The notes beneath the pieces were generated by a model. That model saw only the letters and a program-made list of their open reading frames with translations, did not search any database and was not told where the DNA came from. Both the position numbers and the translations under genes were made by a program. 24,724 nucleotides of DNA from NCBI GenBank assembly GCA_051656485.1, contig JBOGBZ010000011.1, positions 1 through 24,724 on the forward strand, read 5' to 3'. Origin of the DNA: JBOFDK01 sp051656485 (GTDB lineage Bacteria; Bacillota; Clostridia; Lachnospirales; Cellulosilyticaceae). Shown one piece after another: positions 8,981 to 15,896 of the stretch (the stretch's first letter is position 1; each line of letters starts with the position of its first letter).

Positions 8981-9019
8981 ACAAATAACTAGGCACTTCG
9001 AAGGTGCCTAGTTATTTGT
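8981..9019 (+). other. Strong intercistronic hairpin before nagA, without T-run
   Basis: A perfect 16-base-pair stem (8981-8996 with 9004-9019) closes a 7-base loop around TTCGAA. No T-run follows; the nagA ribosome site AAAGGAGGG comes immediately after. It is therefore more likely an mRNA-processing or stability element than a full terminator. Confidence 0.75.
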
Positions 9020-9034
9020 GAAAAGGAGGGTATT

Positions 9035-10183
9035 ATGAAAGCAATTAAAAATGGTAAAATATTGCATGAAGAGCAAGTCTTAACAAACAAAGTACTACTC
9101 TTTCAAGATCAGATAATTGACATTATAGACGAGGATGCTCTACCAGAAGGTATCGAAGTAATCGATGCTAAAGGGCATTACGTATCACCAGGTTTTATTG
9201 ATGTGCATATTCATGGATATCATGGAAAAGATACGATGGATGGTACGATTGAAGCCATTGAAACAATCGCTAAAGGGATCTGTGAAAATGGTGTTACATC
9301 ATTTTTACCAACGACAATGACAATGTCAAAAGAAGCGATCACAACAGCATTAGAAGCAGCAAAAGTTGTAAAAGAAAAAGGTTGTATGGGAGCAGAAGTC
9401 ATTGGTGTGCATATGGAAGGACCTTACGTTAATGAGGCATTCAAAGGCGCACAAAATGGTAAGTACATTGTGAACCCAACACAAGAAGACATAGATTATG
9501 TAAAAGCATATAAAGATATTGTTAGACTTATTACGATAGCACCAGAAATTCAAGGGGCTACCGAGTTCATTAAAGAAATCTCAAATACCACAGATATTAA
9601 ACTATCTATGGGGCATAGCTCAGCAGATTATGACCAAGCAATGGAAGGTATAGCTTGTGGCATTAGCCACACCACACACCTTTTCAATGCTATGACACCA
9701 CTACACCATCGTAATCCAGGTGTTGTAGGTGCAGCACTAGCAACAGATGTAAGCTGTGAAATGATTTGTGATACAATCCATGTAAACAAAGGTCTTTACC
9801 CACTCGTTATGAAAGCGAAAGCACCAGATAAGTTTGTACTTGTTACAGACTGTATGTGTGCAGGGGGCTGTAAAGAAGGCGACTACGCATTAGGTGGTCA
9901 AAAAGTAGTGGTAAAAGATGGTAGTGCAAGATTGGAAAATGGCACACTAGCAGGAAGTATTTTACGACTCAATGAAGCGGTGGCTAACATCGTGAGACAT
10001 ACCACATGCCCAATTGAAAAAGCAGTAGCTTTCGCAAGTATCAATGCAGCAAAAGCCATAGGCGTTGATGATGTAAAAGGTACTTTAGATAAAGGCAAAG
10101 ATGCAGATATTATTATTTTTGATGAAGATGTAAAAGTCATTTACACAATAAACAAAGGGAGAGTAATTTATGAAAACAATTAA
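9035..10183 (+). CDS. nagA: N-acetylglucosamine-6-phosphate deacetylase
   Basis: This 382-residue cytoplasmic amidohydrolase removes acetate from GlcNAc-6-P to give glucosamine-6-P. The metal and catalytic sites are all visible: HIH at residues 58-60 within PGFIDVHIHG, the Glu of HMEGPY at 128, His of GHSSADY at 194, His of THLFNAM at 215 and the catalytic Asp of VTD at 272. The length equals that of typical NagA (about 380). ATG 9035 follows a strong AAAAGGAGGG site. The 3' end overlaps nagB by 14 bases, so the two are translationally coupled. Its substrate would come from the phosphohexomutase (from GlcNAc-1-P) or from a GlcNAc kinase that is not in this window. Confidence 0.96.
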   Translation: MKAIKNGKILHEEQVLTNKVLLFQDQIIDIIDEDALPEGIEVIDAKGHYVSPGFIDVHIHGYHGKDTMDGTIEAIETIAKGICENGVTSFLPTTMTMSKEAITTALEAAKVVKEKGCMGAEVIGVHMEGPYVNEAFKGAQNGKYIVNPTQEDIDYVKAYKDIVRLITIAPEIQGATEFIKEISNTTDIKLSMGHSSADYDQAMEGIACGISHTTHLFNAMTPLHHRNPGVVGAALATDVSCEMICDTIHVNKGLYPLVMKAKAPDKFVLVTDCMCAGGCKEGDYALGGQKVVVKDGSARLENGTLAGSILRLNEAVANIVRHTTCPIEKAVAFASINAAKAIGVDDVKGTLDKGKDADIIIFDEDVKVIYTINKGRVIYENN

Positions 10184-10934
10184 GTTAAACAACATGACAA
10201 TCTACGTAACAGAAAACTACGATGCAATGAGCGCACAAGGTGCAAATATCATTGCAAACTTACTTAAAGTAAAATCAAACGCTGTTTTAGGTCTTGCAAC
10301 AGGTGGCACACCAGTTGGTATGTACAAAGAGCTTATCACAAAAAATAAAGTTGGCGAAATTAGCTTCAAAGAAGTAGCATCATACAACTTAGATGAATAC
10401 TACCCAATCGAAAAATCAAATGACCAAAGCTATGACTACTTCATGAAAGACAATTTATTTAACCACGTAGATATCGATGTGACACGTACACATATTCCAA
10501 ATGGTATGGCTGCGAATAGCACAGAAGAAAGCAAGGCATATGATGCACTTGTACGTGCTACAGGTGGTGTAGATATCCAAGTACTAGGTATCGGATCAAA
10601 TGGCCATATCGGATTCAATGAGCCAAGTGATGTGTTCGAACCAGCGACACACCGTGTACAATTAGACGAAAGAACAATACAAGATAATGCAAGATTCTTC
10701 GGTTCTATCGAAGAAGTACCAACAGAAGCTATTACAATGGGAATTGGGACAATCATGACAGCAAAATCAATCCTTTTACTTGCAAGTGGAAAAGGTAAAG
10801 CACCTATCCTTGCAGAAATGCTTACAGGTAAGGTAGATCCACGCGTTCCAGCATCAATCTTACAATTCCATCCAAATGTAACAGTTGTATTAGATGAAGA
10901 AGCTGCAAGTGAGTTATTGAGTAAAATTCAATAA
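10170..10934 (+). CDS. nagB: Glucosamine-6-phosphate deaminase
   Basis: This 254-residue enzyme converts glucosamine-6-P to fructose-6-P and ammonia, feeding glycolysis. Visible motifs are the phosphate-binding loop LATGGTPVG (42-50), NLDEYY with the catalytic Asp at 75, and GSNGHIGFNEP with His 146 and Glu 151. Position 144 is Asn where E. coli NagB has Asp141; from memory this is common in short Gram-positive NagB proteins. It lacks the longer C-terminal allosteric tail of the 266-residue E. coli enzyme. The ATG lies inside the end of nagA and is preceded by GGGAGAG. It is the last gene of the sugar operon; I see no clear terminator between it and the PTS promoter that follows. Confidence 0.96.
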   Translation: MKTIKLNNMTIYVTENYDAMSAQGANIIANLLKVKSNAVLGLATGGTPVGMYKELITKNKVGEISFKEVASYNLDEYYPIEKSNDQSYDYFMKDNLFNHVDIDVTRTHIPNGMAANSTEESKAYDALVRATGGVDIQVLGIGSNGHIGFNEPSDVFEPATHRVQLDERTIQDNARFFGSIEEVPTEAITMGIGTIMTAKSILLLASGKGKAPILAEMLTGKVDPRVPASILQFHPNVTVVLDEEAASELLSKIQ

Positions 10935-10969
10935 AAGATAGGAAAAATTTATATAGTTTGTAGCATATG

Positions 10970-10998
10970 TTGACAAGAGTAAATGGATATTATATAAT
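10970..10998 (+). promoter_or_regulatory. Sigma-A promoter of the PTS operon
   Basis: TTGACA at 10970-10975 and TATAAT at 10993-10998 are separated by exactly 17 bases, a full consensus match. The start of transcription should be near 11005, about 40 bases before the RAT hairpin. A small repeat AATCG/CGATT (11027-11031 and 11038-11042) sits just before that hairpin. Confidence 0.88.
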
Positions 10999-11042
10999 AT
11001 GATTAACTAATGTTAATAAATAATAAAATCGAAATAACGATT

Positions 11043-11077
11043 AAAGTATGTTACTGACAAAATCAGGCATAAACTTT
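11043..11077 (+). promoter_or_regulatory. RAT (ribonucleic antiterminator) hairpin of the BglG/LicT/GlcT class
   Basis: The sequence GTTACTG (11050-11056), then ACAAAAT, then CAGGCA (11064-11069) matches the core of known RAT sites such as those of sacB, bglP and ptsG. The outer stem pairs AAAGT (11043-11047) with ACTTT (11073-11077), and the upper stem pairs CTGA (11054-11057) with TCAG (11063-11066). Its 3' half, from 11067 on, is also the left arm of the terminator that follows, so the two structures exclude each other. A protein of the matching family is encoded in the same operon at 13146-14291. Confidence 0.88.
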
Positions 11078-11121
11078 ATCCAATGGACACTATGTACTTT
11101 GGGAGGTTTATGCTTTTTTTT
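11067..11121 (+). terminator. Leader terminator controlled by the RAT
   Basis: GCATAAAC (11067-11074) pairs with GTTTATGC (11106-11113), extended by a few weaker pairs, and eight Ts follow (11114-11121). It ends transcription before ptsH unless an antiterminator protein holds the overlapping RAT closed. The loop is long (about 25-31 bases), as is usual for this class of switch. Confidence 0.87.
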
Positions 11122-11208
11122 ATACTTTTTAAAAGTAATGGTTATAAAAACTAGAAAAAAAGTAAACATATAACTATAAAAGCATATAAATTCAGGAGGT
11201 CATTTGAA

Positions 11209-11463
11209 ATGAAACAATTAACAGTTATCGTAAAGGCAGAATCAGGATTACACGCAAGACCAGCAGGCGTAGTGGCAAAAACAGCTGCAACATTCGCAAG
11301 TACAATCACATTAGAAAAAGACGGCAAGACAGCAGATGCCAAAAGATTATTAAACATCTTATCATTAGCAGCTAAAGAAGGCGATAGCATTCTTATCACA
11401 GCAAATGGTGCTGATGAAGAGCAAGCAGTTGAAGCAATCAAAAACGTTATAGAAGCTGAGTAG
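11209..11463 (+). CDS. ptsH: Phosphocarrier protein HPr, lacking the regulatory Ser46
   Basis: This 84-residue cytoplasmic carrier takes phosphate from Enzyme I and passes it to EIIA domains. The catalytic His15 lies in SGLHARPAG. The fold length matches B. subtilis HPr, and the two align without gaps through residue 60. In B. subtilis, residue 46 is the Ser phosphorylated by HprK. Here the stretch reads DAKRLLNILSL, so residue 46 is Arg (codon AGA at 11344-11346). This HPr therefore should not form P-Ser-HPr, the CcpA corepressor. The gene is first in the PTS operon behind the RAT switch, with an optimal AGGAGGT site at 11194-11200. A second HPr with Ser46 may exist elsewhere in the genome. 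Confidence 0.95.
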   Translation: MKQLTVIVKAESGLHARPAGVVAKTAATFASTITLEKDGKTADAKRLLNILSLAAKEGDSILITANGADEEQAVEAIKNVIEAE

Positions 11464-11474
11464 GAGTGGACAAC

Positions 11475-13124
11475 ATGATTTTAGAGGGAATTGGAGCTTC
11501 CAAAGGAATAGCGATTGGAAAAGTATTCATCAAAGAAACTGGTACAAATACTATTCCTAATCATTGTATAACAGATGTTGAAGCAGAAGTTAAAGTATTC
11601 GAAAATGCTAAAGAAGTAGCAGTAACTGAACTACAAGAGCTTTACAATAAAGCGCTTGAGCAAGTAGGCGAAGAGCATGCACAAATTTTTGATGTACACC
11701 AAATGCTTGTACAAGATTTAGATTTACATGATCAAGTTGTTCAAGGTATTACAGATAATAAATGGAATGCAGCTTATGCAGTAGAGCAAGCTGGAATCAT
11801 TATTGCAGGTATGTTTGAAGCGATGGATGATCCATACCTTCAAGAAAGAGCAGCAGATATCAATGATATTTCAAAGCGTCTAATGGGTATCATCACAGGT
11901 AAGCGTGAAGTATCTTTAGCAGATATTAATGAGCCTGTTATCGTAGTAGCGAAGGACTTATTCCCTTCAGATACAATCCAAATCAATAAAGACTATGTAT
12001 TAGGTTTCATCACTGAAGATGGTGGGAAGATGTCACACTCTGCTATCTTAGCAAGAACAATGCAAATTCCAGCTGTTGTAGGGATGAAAGATGCCTTAAC
12101 AATTCTAGAAAACAATGCTGCACTTATCTTAGATGGTAAGAGTGGGCAAGTATTCCAAAATCCATCTGCTGAGACATTAGCAGAGTGGGAAGAGAAAAAA
12201 GCTGAGTATGAAGCATACAAAGAAGCTTTACAAAAGCTTATGGGTACTGCAAACCGTACAATAGATGGCGTAGAAATCGAAGTAAATGCTAACATCGGAA
12301 GTCCAAATGATATCGAAGGCGTATTAGCAAATGATGCAAAAGGTATTGGTCTTTTCAGAAGTGAATTCCTTTACATGGATGGTGTAGCACTTCCAACAGA
12401 AGAAGAGCAATTTGTCGCTTACAGAAAAGTTCTTGAAGCGATGGAAGACCGCGTTATTATCCGTACATTAGATATCGGTGGGGATAAAGAACTTCCATAC
12501 CTAGACATTCCAAAAGAAGAAAATCCATTCTTAGGATACCGTGCGATCCGTATTTGTCTTGATCAGCCAGAGCTTTTCAAAGTACAATTACGTGCGTTAC
12601 TTCGTGCAAGTAGCTACGGTAAATTAGGCATCATGTTCCCAATGATTGCTACTTTAGAAGAACTTAAATTAGCAAAACAAATTCTAGAAGAGACAAAAGC
12701 AGAACTTATTGCAGAAGGCGTTACTGTAAGTGAAGATTTAGAAATAGGTATGATGATTGAAACACCAGCAGCAGCACTTATTTCAGATGTATTAGCAGAA
12801 GAAGTAGACTTCTTCAGCATCGGTACAAATGACTTAACACAGTATACTTTAGCAGTAGACCGTATGAATGCAAAAATTGCGAAGCTTTATGATACACATA
12901 ACTTAGCTGTATTAAGAAGCATTAAGATGATTGTAGACAATGGTCATAAAGCAGGTATCTGGGTAGGTATTTGTGGTGAGTCAGCAGCAGATACAAGTCT
13001 TACAGAAACTTACTTAGCAATGGGCGTTGATGAATTATCAGTAAGTGCGGGAGCTGTATTAGAGCTTAGAAAGAAAATTCAAGAAATCAACGTAAGTGAA
13101 GCTAAAGCTAAATTAAACATCTAA
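11475..13124 (+). CDS. ptsI: PTS Enzyme I (phosphoenolpyruvate-protein phosphotransferase)
   Basis: Enzyme I transfers phosphate from PEP to HPr. From ATG 11475 it has 549 residues, a little shorter than the usual 570 or so. The start MILEGIGASKGIAIGK matches other family members. An in-frame GTG at 11466 is less likely, since it lies in the AGGAG ribosome site just after the ptsH stop. The phosphorylated His lies in GGKMSHSAILAR at about residue 188. The PEP-binding domain shows FFSIGTNDLTQYTLAVDR and the active Cys in GICGES near residue 485. The gene starts 11 bases after ptsH and is followed 21 bases later by the antiterminator gene. Confidence 0.95.
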   Translation: MILEGIGASKGIAIGKVFIKETGTNTIPNHCITDVEAEVKVFENAKEVAVTELQELYNKALEQVGEEHAQIFDVHQMLVQDLDLHDQVVQGITDNKWNAAYAVEQAGIIIAGMFEAMDDPYLQERAADINDISKRLMGIITGKREVSLADINEPVIVVAKDLFPSDTIQINKDYVLGFITEDGGKMSHSAILARTMQIPAVVGMKDALTILENNAALILDGKSGQVFQNPSAETLAEWEEKKAEYEAYKEALQKLMGTANRTIDGVEIEVNANIGSPNDIEGVLANDAKGIGLFRSEFLYMDGVALPTEEEQFVAYRKVLEAMEDRVIIRTLDIGGDKELPYLDIPKEENPFLGYRAIRICLDQPELFKVQLRALLRASSYGKLGIMFPMIATLEELKLAKQILEETKAELIAEGVTVSEDLEIGMMIETPAAALISDVLAEEVDFFSIGTNDLTQYTLAVDRMNAKIAKLYDTHNLAVLRSIKMIVDNGHKAGIWVGICGESAADTSLTETYLAMGVDELSVSAGAVLELRKKIQEINVSEAKAKLNI

Positions 13125-13145
13125 AAATGACGAGGGGGCAAGTTC

Positions 13146-14291
13146 ATGGAGTACCAAATTATCAAGGTATATAACAACAATGTAGTACTAGCGAAGCAAG
13201 ATGATAAACAAGTGGTATTGGTTAGTAAGGGCATTGGCTTTGGTAAAAAAACAGGCGATTCGTTAAAAAATGATGGTAGCATTGAAAAGGTATTTTATGA
13301 ACTAAGTCCTACTGAGTCAAAATCCAACTTAAGTACGATGCATCACATGAGCGAAAAAAGTGAGTATGTGATTGAAGAATATCTTAAGATTACTCAAGAT
13401 AAGATGGGATCTTTAATAGATAACTACACAAGTTCTATAAAAGAACACATTGAATTTGCCATAGCAAGACTTCAAATGGGACTGGAAATAGAAAACCCAT
13501 TTTTAGAAGAGATAAAGGTCTTTTATAAGGCAGAATATCAGATGGCAGGTATTGCAAGAACACTTATAAAAAAGCGTATGCATATGGATATTGGTGATGA
13601 AGAGCAAGCCTTTATAGCATTGCACCTTCATGCTGCCAAAACTCAAAAATCTCTTAAAGAAACCATAAAAACCACCCGCATCTTTGGTCGATGCATAGAA
13701 ATTATTGAAGAAGAAGGTGGGTATCCAATTGCTCTTAAGAAGACAGTAACGAAGCAATTCATGAATAATCTTAATATCATGCTTAAGCTTAATGCAAAAG
13801 GTAAAATACCAAGATTAGCTATCAAGGAAAGCGTGGCAGAGCAGTTGCCAAAATCTTATGAAATTGCACAGCATTTAGGTGTATATCTTAATAAAGAAAA
13901 GCATCTTACCTTGTGTGAGGATGAGGTCGCGTATCTAGCTATTGAGATTGAACGTCTTATTCAACTCATAAGCTTAGATGTACCACCTACAGAAACAGTG
14001 AAAATTAGCCCAAGACTTCGAGCGGTTGAATTAAGTCAGCGTGCACCTATGTATATAAAGTACCTAGGTGGTAAAGATAATATCGTTAATATAGATGCAT
14101 GTATAACGAGGCTAAGAGTCACTGTCAAAGATAAAGCTTGTGTACAAGAAAAAGAGTTACGTGAATTAGGTGGCACAGGTATCATATGGCCATCTCAGAC
14201 ATGTATACACATTGTCTTAGGAGCAAGAGCGGAACAAACCGCAGAAACAATAAAAGAATATATTGGAATAAAGGAGGACGCAAATGTTTAA
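13146..14291 (+). CDS. BglG/LicT-type transcriptional antiterminator fused to a glucose-type PTS EIIB domain
   Basis: This 381-residue protein has four parts. Residues 1 to about 55 form the RNA-binding CAT domain (VYNNNVVLAK...GIGFGKKTGD). PRD1 is at about 70-165, with both conserved His residues (H101 in KEHIEFAI, H160 in ALHLHAA). PRD2 is at about 172-280. An EIIB domain at about 295-376 has its active Cys319 in DACITRLRV. PRD2 lacks both usual phosphorylation sites: where LicT has FVTHL, this has FMNNL (N208), and where LicT has TIHIER, this has AIEIER (E267). The expected target is the RAT at 11043-11077, so the operon would regulate itself. EIIB could take phosphate from the EIIA encoded next and pass it to PRD1 in cis, turning the protein off when sugar is absent. 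Its end overlaps the EIIA gene by 8 bases. Confidence 0.9.
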   Translation: MEYQIIKVYNNNVVLAKQDDKQVVLVSKGIGFGKKTGDSLKNDGSIEKVFYELSPTESKSNLSTMHHMSEKSEYVIEEYLKITQDKMGSLIDNYTSSIKEHIEFAIARLQMGLEIENPFLEEIKVFYKAEYQMAGIARTLIKKRMHMDIGDEEQAFIALHLHAAKTQKSLKETIKTTRIFGRCIEIIEEEGGYPIALKKTVTKQFMNNLNIMLKLNAKGKIPRLAIKESVAEQLPKSYEIAQHLGVYLNKEKHLTLCEDEVAYLAIEIERLIQLISLDVPPTETVKISPRLRAVELSQRAPMYIKYLGGKDNIVNIDACITRLRVTVKDKACVQEKELRELGGTGIIWPSQTCIHIVLGARAEQTAETIKEYIGIKEDANV

Positions 14292-14769
14292 CTTTTTTAA
14301 AAAATTAAAAGGCATTGAATTATGTTCACCACTTACAGGAAATGCAGTTGCATTAAGTGAAGTGCCAGATGCAGTGTTTGCAGAAAAAATGGTAGGAGAT
14401 GGGATTGCCATTCGTCCAACATCTAATAAAGTAGTAGCACCTTGTGACGGAAAAGTAGTTCAAATCTTCCCAACAAACCATGCAGTAGGTATTGAAGTAG
14501 AAGGTGGTATAGATCTACTTATTCACGTAGGGATTGATACAGTAGAGCTTAAAGGTGAAGGCTTCACACGTTTAGTTGAAGAGGGCACAGATGTAAAGAA
14601 AGGTCAACCTATCTTAGAGATTGACTTTGATAAAATCAATGAATTAGGTAAACCAACTATTACACCATTTATCGTTACAAATATGGATCAAGTAGAGATT
14701 AAATCTATGCACCAAGGTCCAGTAACAGCAGGTGAAACAGTGGTAATGACTGTTAAAGCGAATAAATAA
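14284..14769 (+). CDS. crr: PTS glucose-type EIIA protein (Crr-like)
   Basis: This 161-residue soluble EIIA of the glucose family has a hydrophobic leader-like start (MFNFFKKLKG) that is usual for stand-alone Crr proteins. The phosphorylated His is H81 in LLIHVGIDTVELKGEGF, and the partner His is H66 in TNHAVGI. It accepts phosphate from HPr and gives it to glucose-type EIIB domains. The only EIIB in this operon is the one fused to the antiterminator, whose gene overlaps it by 8 bases, so the two are probably functional partners. Membrane EIIBC permeases encoded elsewhere could compete for its phosphate. The ribosome site AAGGAGG lies inside the antiterminator gene. A clear terminator follows. 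Confidence 0.93.
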   Translation: MFNFFKKLKGIELCSPLTGNAVALSEVPDAVFAEKMVGDGIAIRPTSNKVVAPCDGKVVQIFPTNHAVGIEVEGGIDLLIHVGIDTVELKGEGFTRLVEEGTDVKKGQPILEIDFDKINELGKPTITPFIVTNMDQVEIKSMHQGPVTAGETVVMTVKANK

Positions 14770-14774
14770 GTAGT

Positions 14775-14807
14775 AAAAAGAGATATCCAAAGGATGTCTC
14801 TTTTTTT
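14775..14807 (+). terminator. Rho-independent terminator of the PTS operon
   Basis: GAGATATCC (14780-14788) pairs with GGATGTCTC (14792-14800) with one G-U pair and an AAA loop; A-rich bases precede it and seven Ts follow (14801-14807). Confidence 0.92.
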
Positions 14808-14844
14808 GTGCGATTATTACAATTAATTCCAACATATTACGTGG

Positions 14845-14873
14845 TTGACAATGCATTATTTCTTGTATATAAT
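14845..14873 (+). promoter_or_regulatory. Sigma-A promoter of the NlpC/P60 gene
   Basis: TTGACA (14845-14850) and TATAAT (14868-14873) have a 17-base spacer, again full consensus. It gives a 5' leader of about 65 bases for the downstream secreted hydrolase. Confidence 0.87.
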
Positions 14874-14890
14874 AAGTATGTAACATTTAG

Positions 14891-14921
14891 TTAATAAATG
14901 TGCATTGAAGACATTTATTAA
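14891..14921 (+). repeat. Inverted repeat in the 5' leader of the NlpC/P60 gene
   Basis: TTAATAAATGT (14891-14901) and its exact reverse complement (14911-14921) flank a 9-base loop. It lies downstream of the promoter and 5 bases before the ribosome site AAGGAGG (14927-14933). It could be an mRNA-stabilising hairpin or an operator; the sequence does not decide. Confidence 0.65.
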
Positions 14922-14944
14922 TACATAAGGAGGAAATTCATTTT

Positions 14945-15796
14945 ATGAAAAGATTAATGGGAGTGGTAGCTTTAACTTGTATGACTTTAACAGCTACTGT
15001 AAATGCTACACCAGCAGAAAGTGTTACAACTGAAAAAGTAATGACAGAAGAAGGCTACGTTCTTACTAAAGAAGGTAATAGCGTTGTAAATATAATAGAT
15101 AATATCACAGCTACATATATGCAACCAGAAGGCAGAACTATTGATAGTATAGTAGAAGGTCAACTACCAACAGATAAGGTAGGGGCTATTTCGACAGTAG
15201 TTGCAGAGCAAGCAATTGTAAGAGAAGAACCAAATCAAGACTCAAATATCGTGAATTATATTAATCAAGATATCCCAGTGTTTGTAAGTGAAAAAATAGA
15301 TAACTATTATAAAGTAGAAATAGAAGGTATTGAAGGATACATATATAGAGAACAGCTAGACGAAACGACGCTAGCAACAGTTCCTTATACACGTAGTGAA
15401 ACAAATACACCACCAGCGGAAAATCCTAAGTACTTAGGAAATGAAGTTGTGGAGTATGCAAAACAATTCTTAGGCAATCCTTATGTTTATGGTGGCAATA
15501 GCTTAACAAAAGGTACAGATTGCTCAGGGTTTACATCTCAAGTATTTAAAAACTTTGGGATTAATCTTCAACGTAGTTCAAGATCACAGTATGCATCAAA
15601 CGGTTATAAAGTAAGCAAAGATCAACTTTTACCAGGAGACTTAGTTTTCTATGGTTATAACGGTCACATTGATCACGTAGCGATTTATGCAGGTAACGGA
15701 CAGATCGTACATGCAAGTACACCAAAGACAGGAATTTGCATGGGTAAATTAGAATATGGTAAGCCAATCATCGGAATGAAACGTGTGATAAAATAA
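14945..15796 (+). CDS. Secreted SH3-NlpC/P60 peptidoglycan hydrolase
   Basis: This 283-residue protein starts with a signal peptide (MKRLMGVVALTCMTLTATVNA, likely cut after about residue 21), so it is exported. A bacterial SH3-like domain covers about 82-138 (AIVREEPNQDSNIVNYI..., ending GYIYREQL), followed by a short Pro-rich linker near 155. The C-terminal NlpC/P60 domain (about 163-283) has the catalytic Cys193 in TDCSGFTSQV, His244 in HIDHVAIY and His256 in IVHAS. Known relatives cut D-Glu-diaminopimelate or related stem-peptide bonds in the cell wall. It has its own promoter and terminator, so it is a single-gene unit. The first domain, about 25-80, is not one I recognise. Confidence 0.92.
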   Translation: MKRLMGVVALTCMTLTATVNATPAESVTTEKVMTEEGYVLTKEGNSVVNIIDNITATYMQPEGRTIDSIVEGQLPTDKVGAISTVVAEQAIVREEPNQDSNIVNYINQDIPVFVSEKIDNYYKVEIEGIEGYIYREQLDETTLATVPYTRSETNTPPAENPKYLGNEVVEYAKQFLGNPYVYGGNSLTKGTDCSGFTSQVFKNFGINLQRSSRSQYASNGYKVSKDQLLPGDLVFYGYNGHIDHVAIYAGNGQIVHASTPKTGICMGKLEYGKPIIGMKRVIK

Positions 15797-15798
15797 TA

Positions 15799-15834
15799 AA
15801 AATGCTCTTGGAAACAAGGGCATTTTATTTTTTT
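15799..15834 (+). terminator. Rho-independent terminator after the NlpC/P60 gene
   Basis: AAAATGCTCTTG (15799-15810) pairs with CAAGGGCATTTT (15815-15826), with one G-U pair and a GAAA loop; a T-run continues to 15834. Confidence 0.9.
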
Positions 15835-15896
15835 GCGAATAAAACCGATGGAATATGCAAAAATAAAGATATGAAAAGTAGGATAAGGAGAAAAAA

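Noticed and set aside
10596..10625. NagB has Asn at the position of E. coli Asp141 in the catalytic loop.
   Set aside because: From memory, short Firmicute NagB proteins often carry GSNGHIGFNEP, and the key His and Glu are intact, so this is a normal variant.
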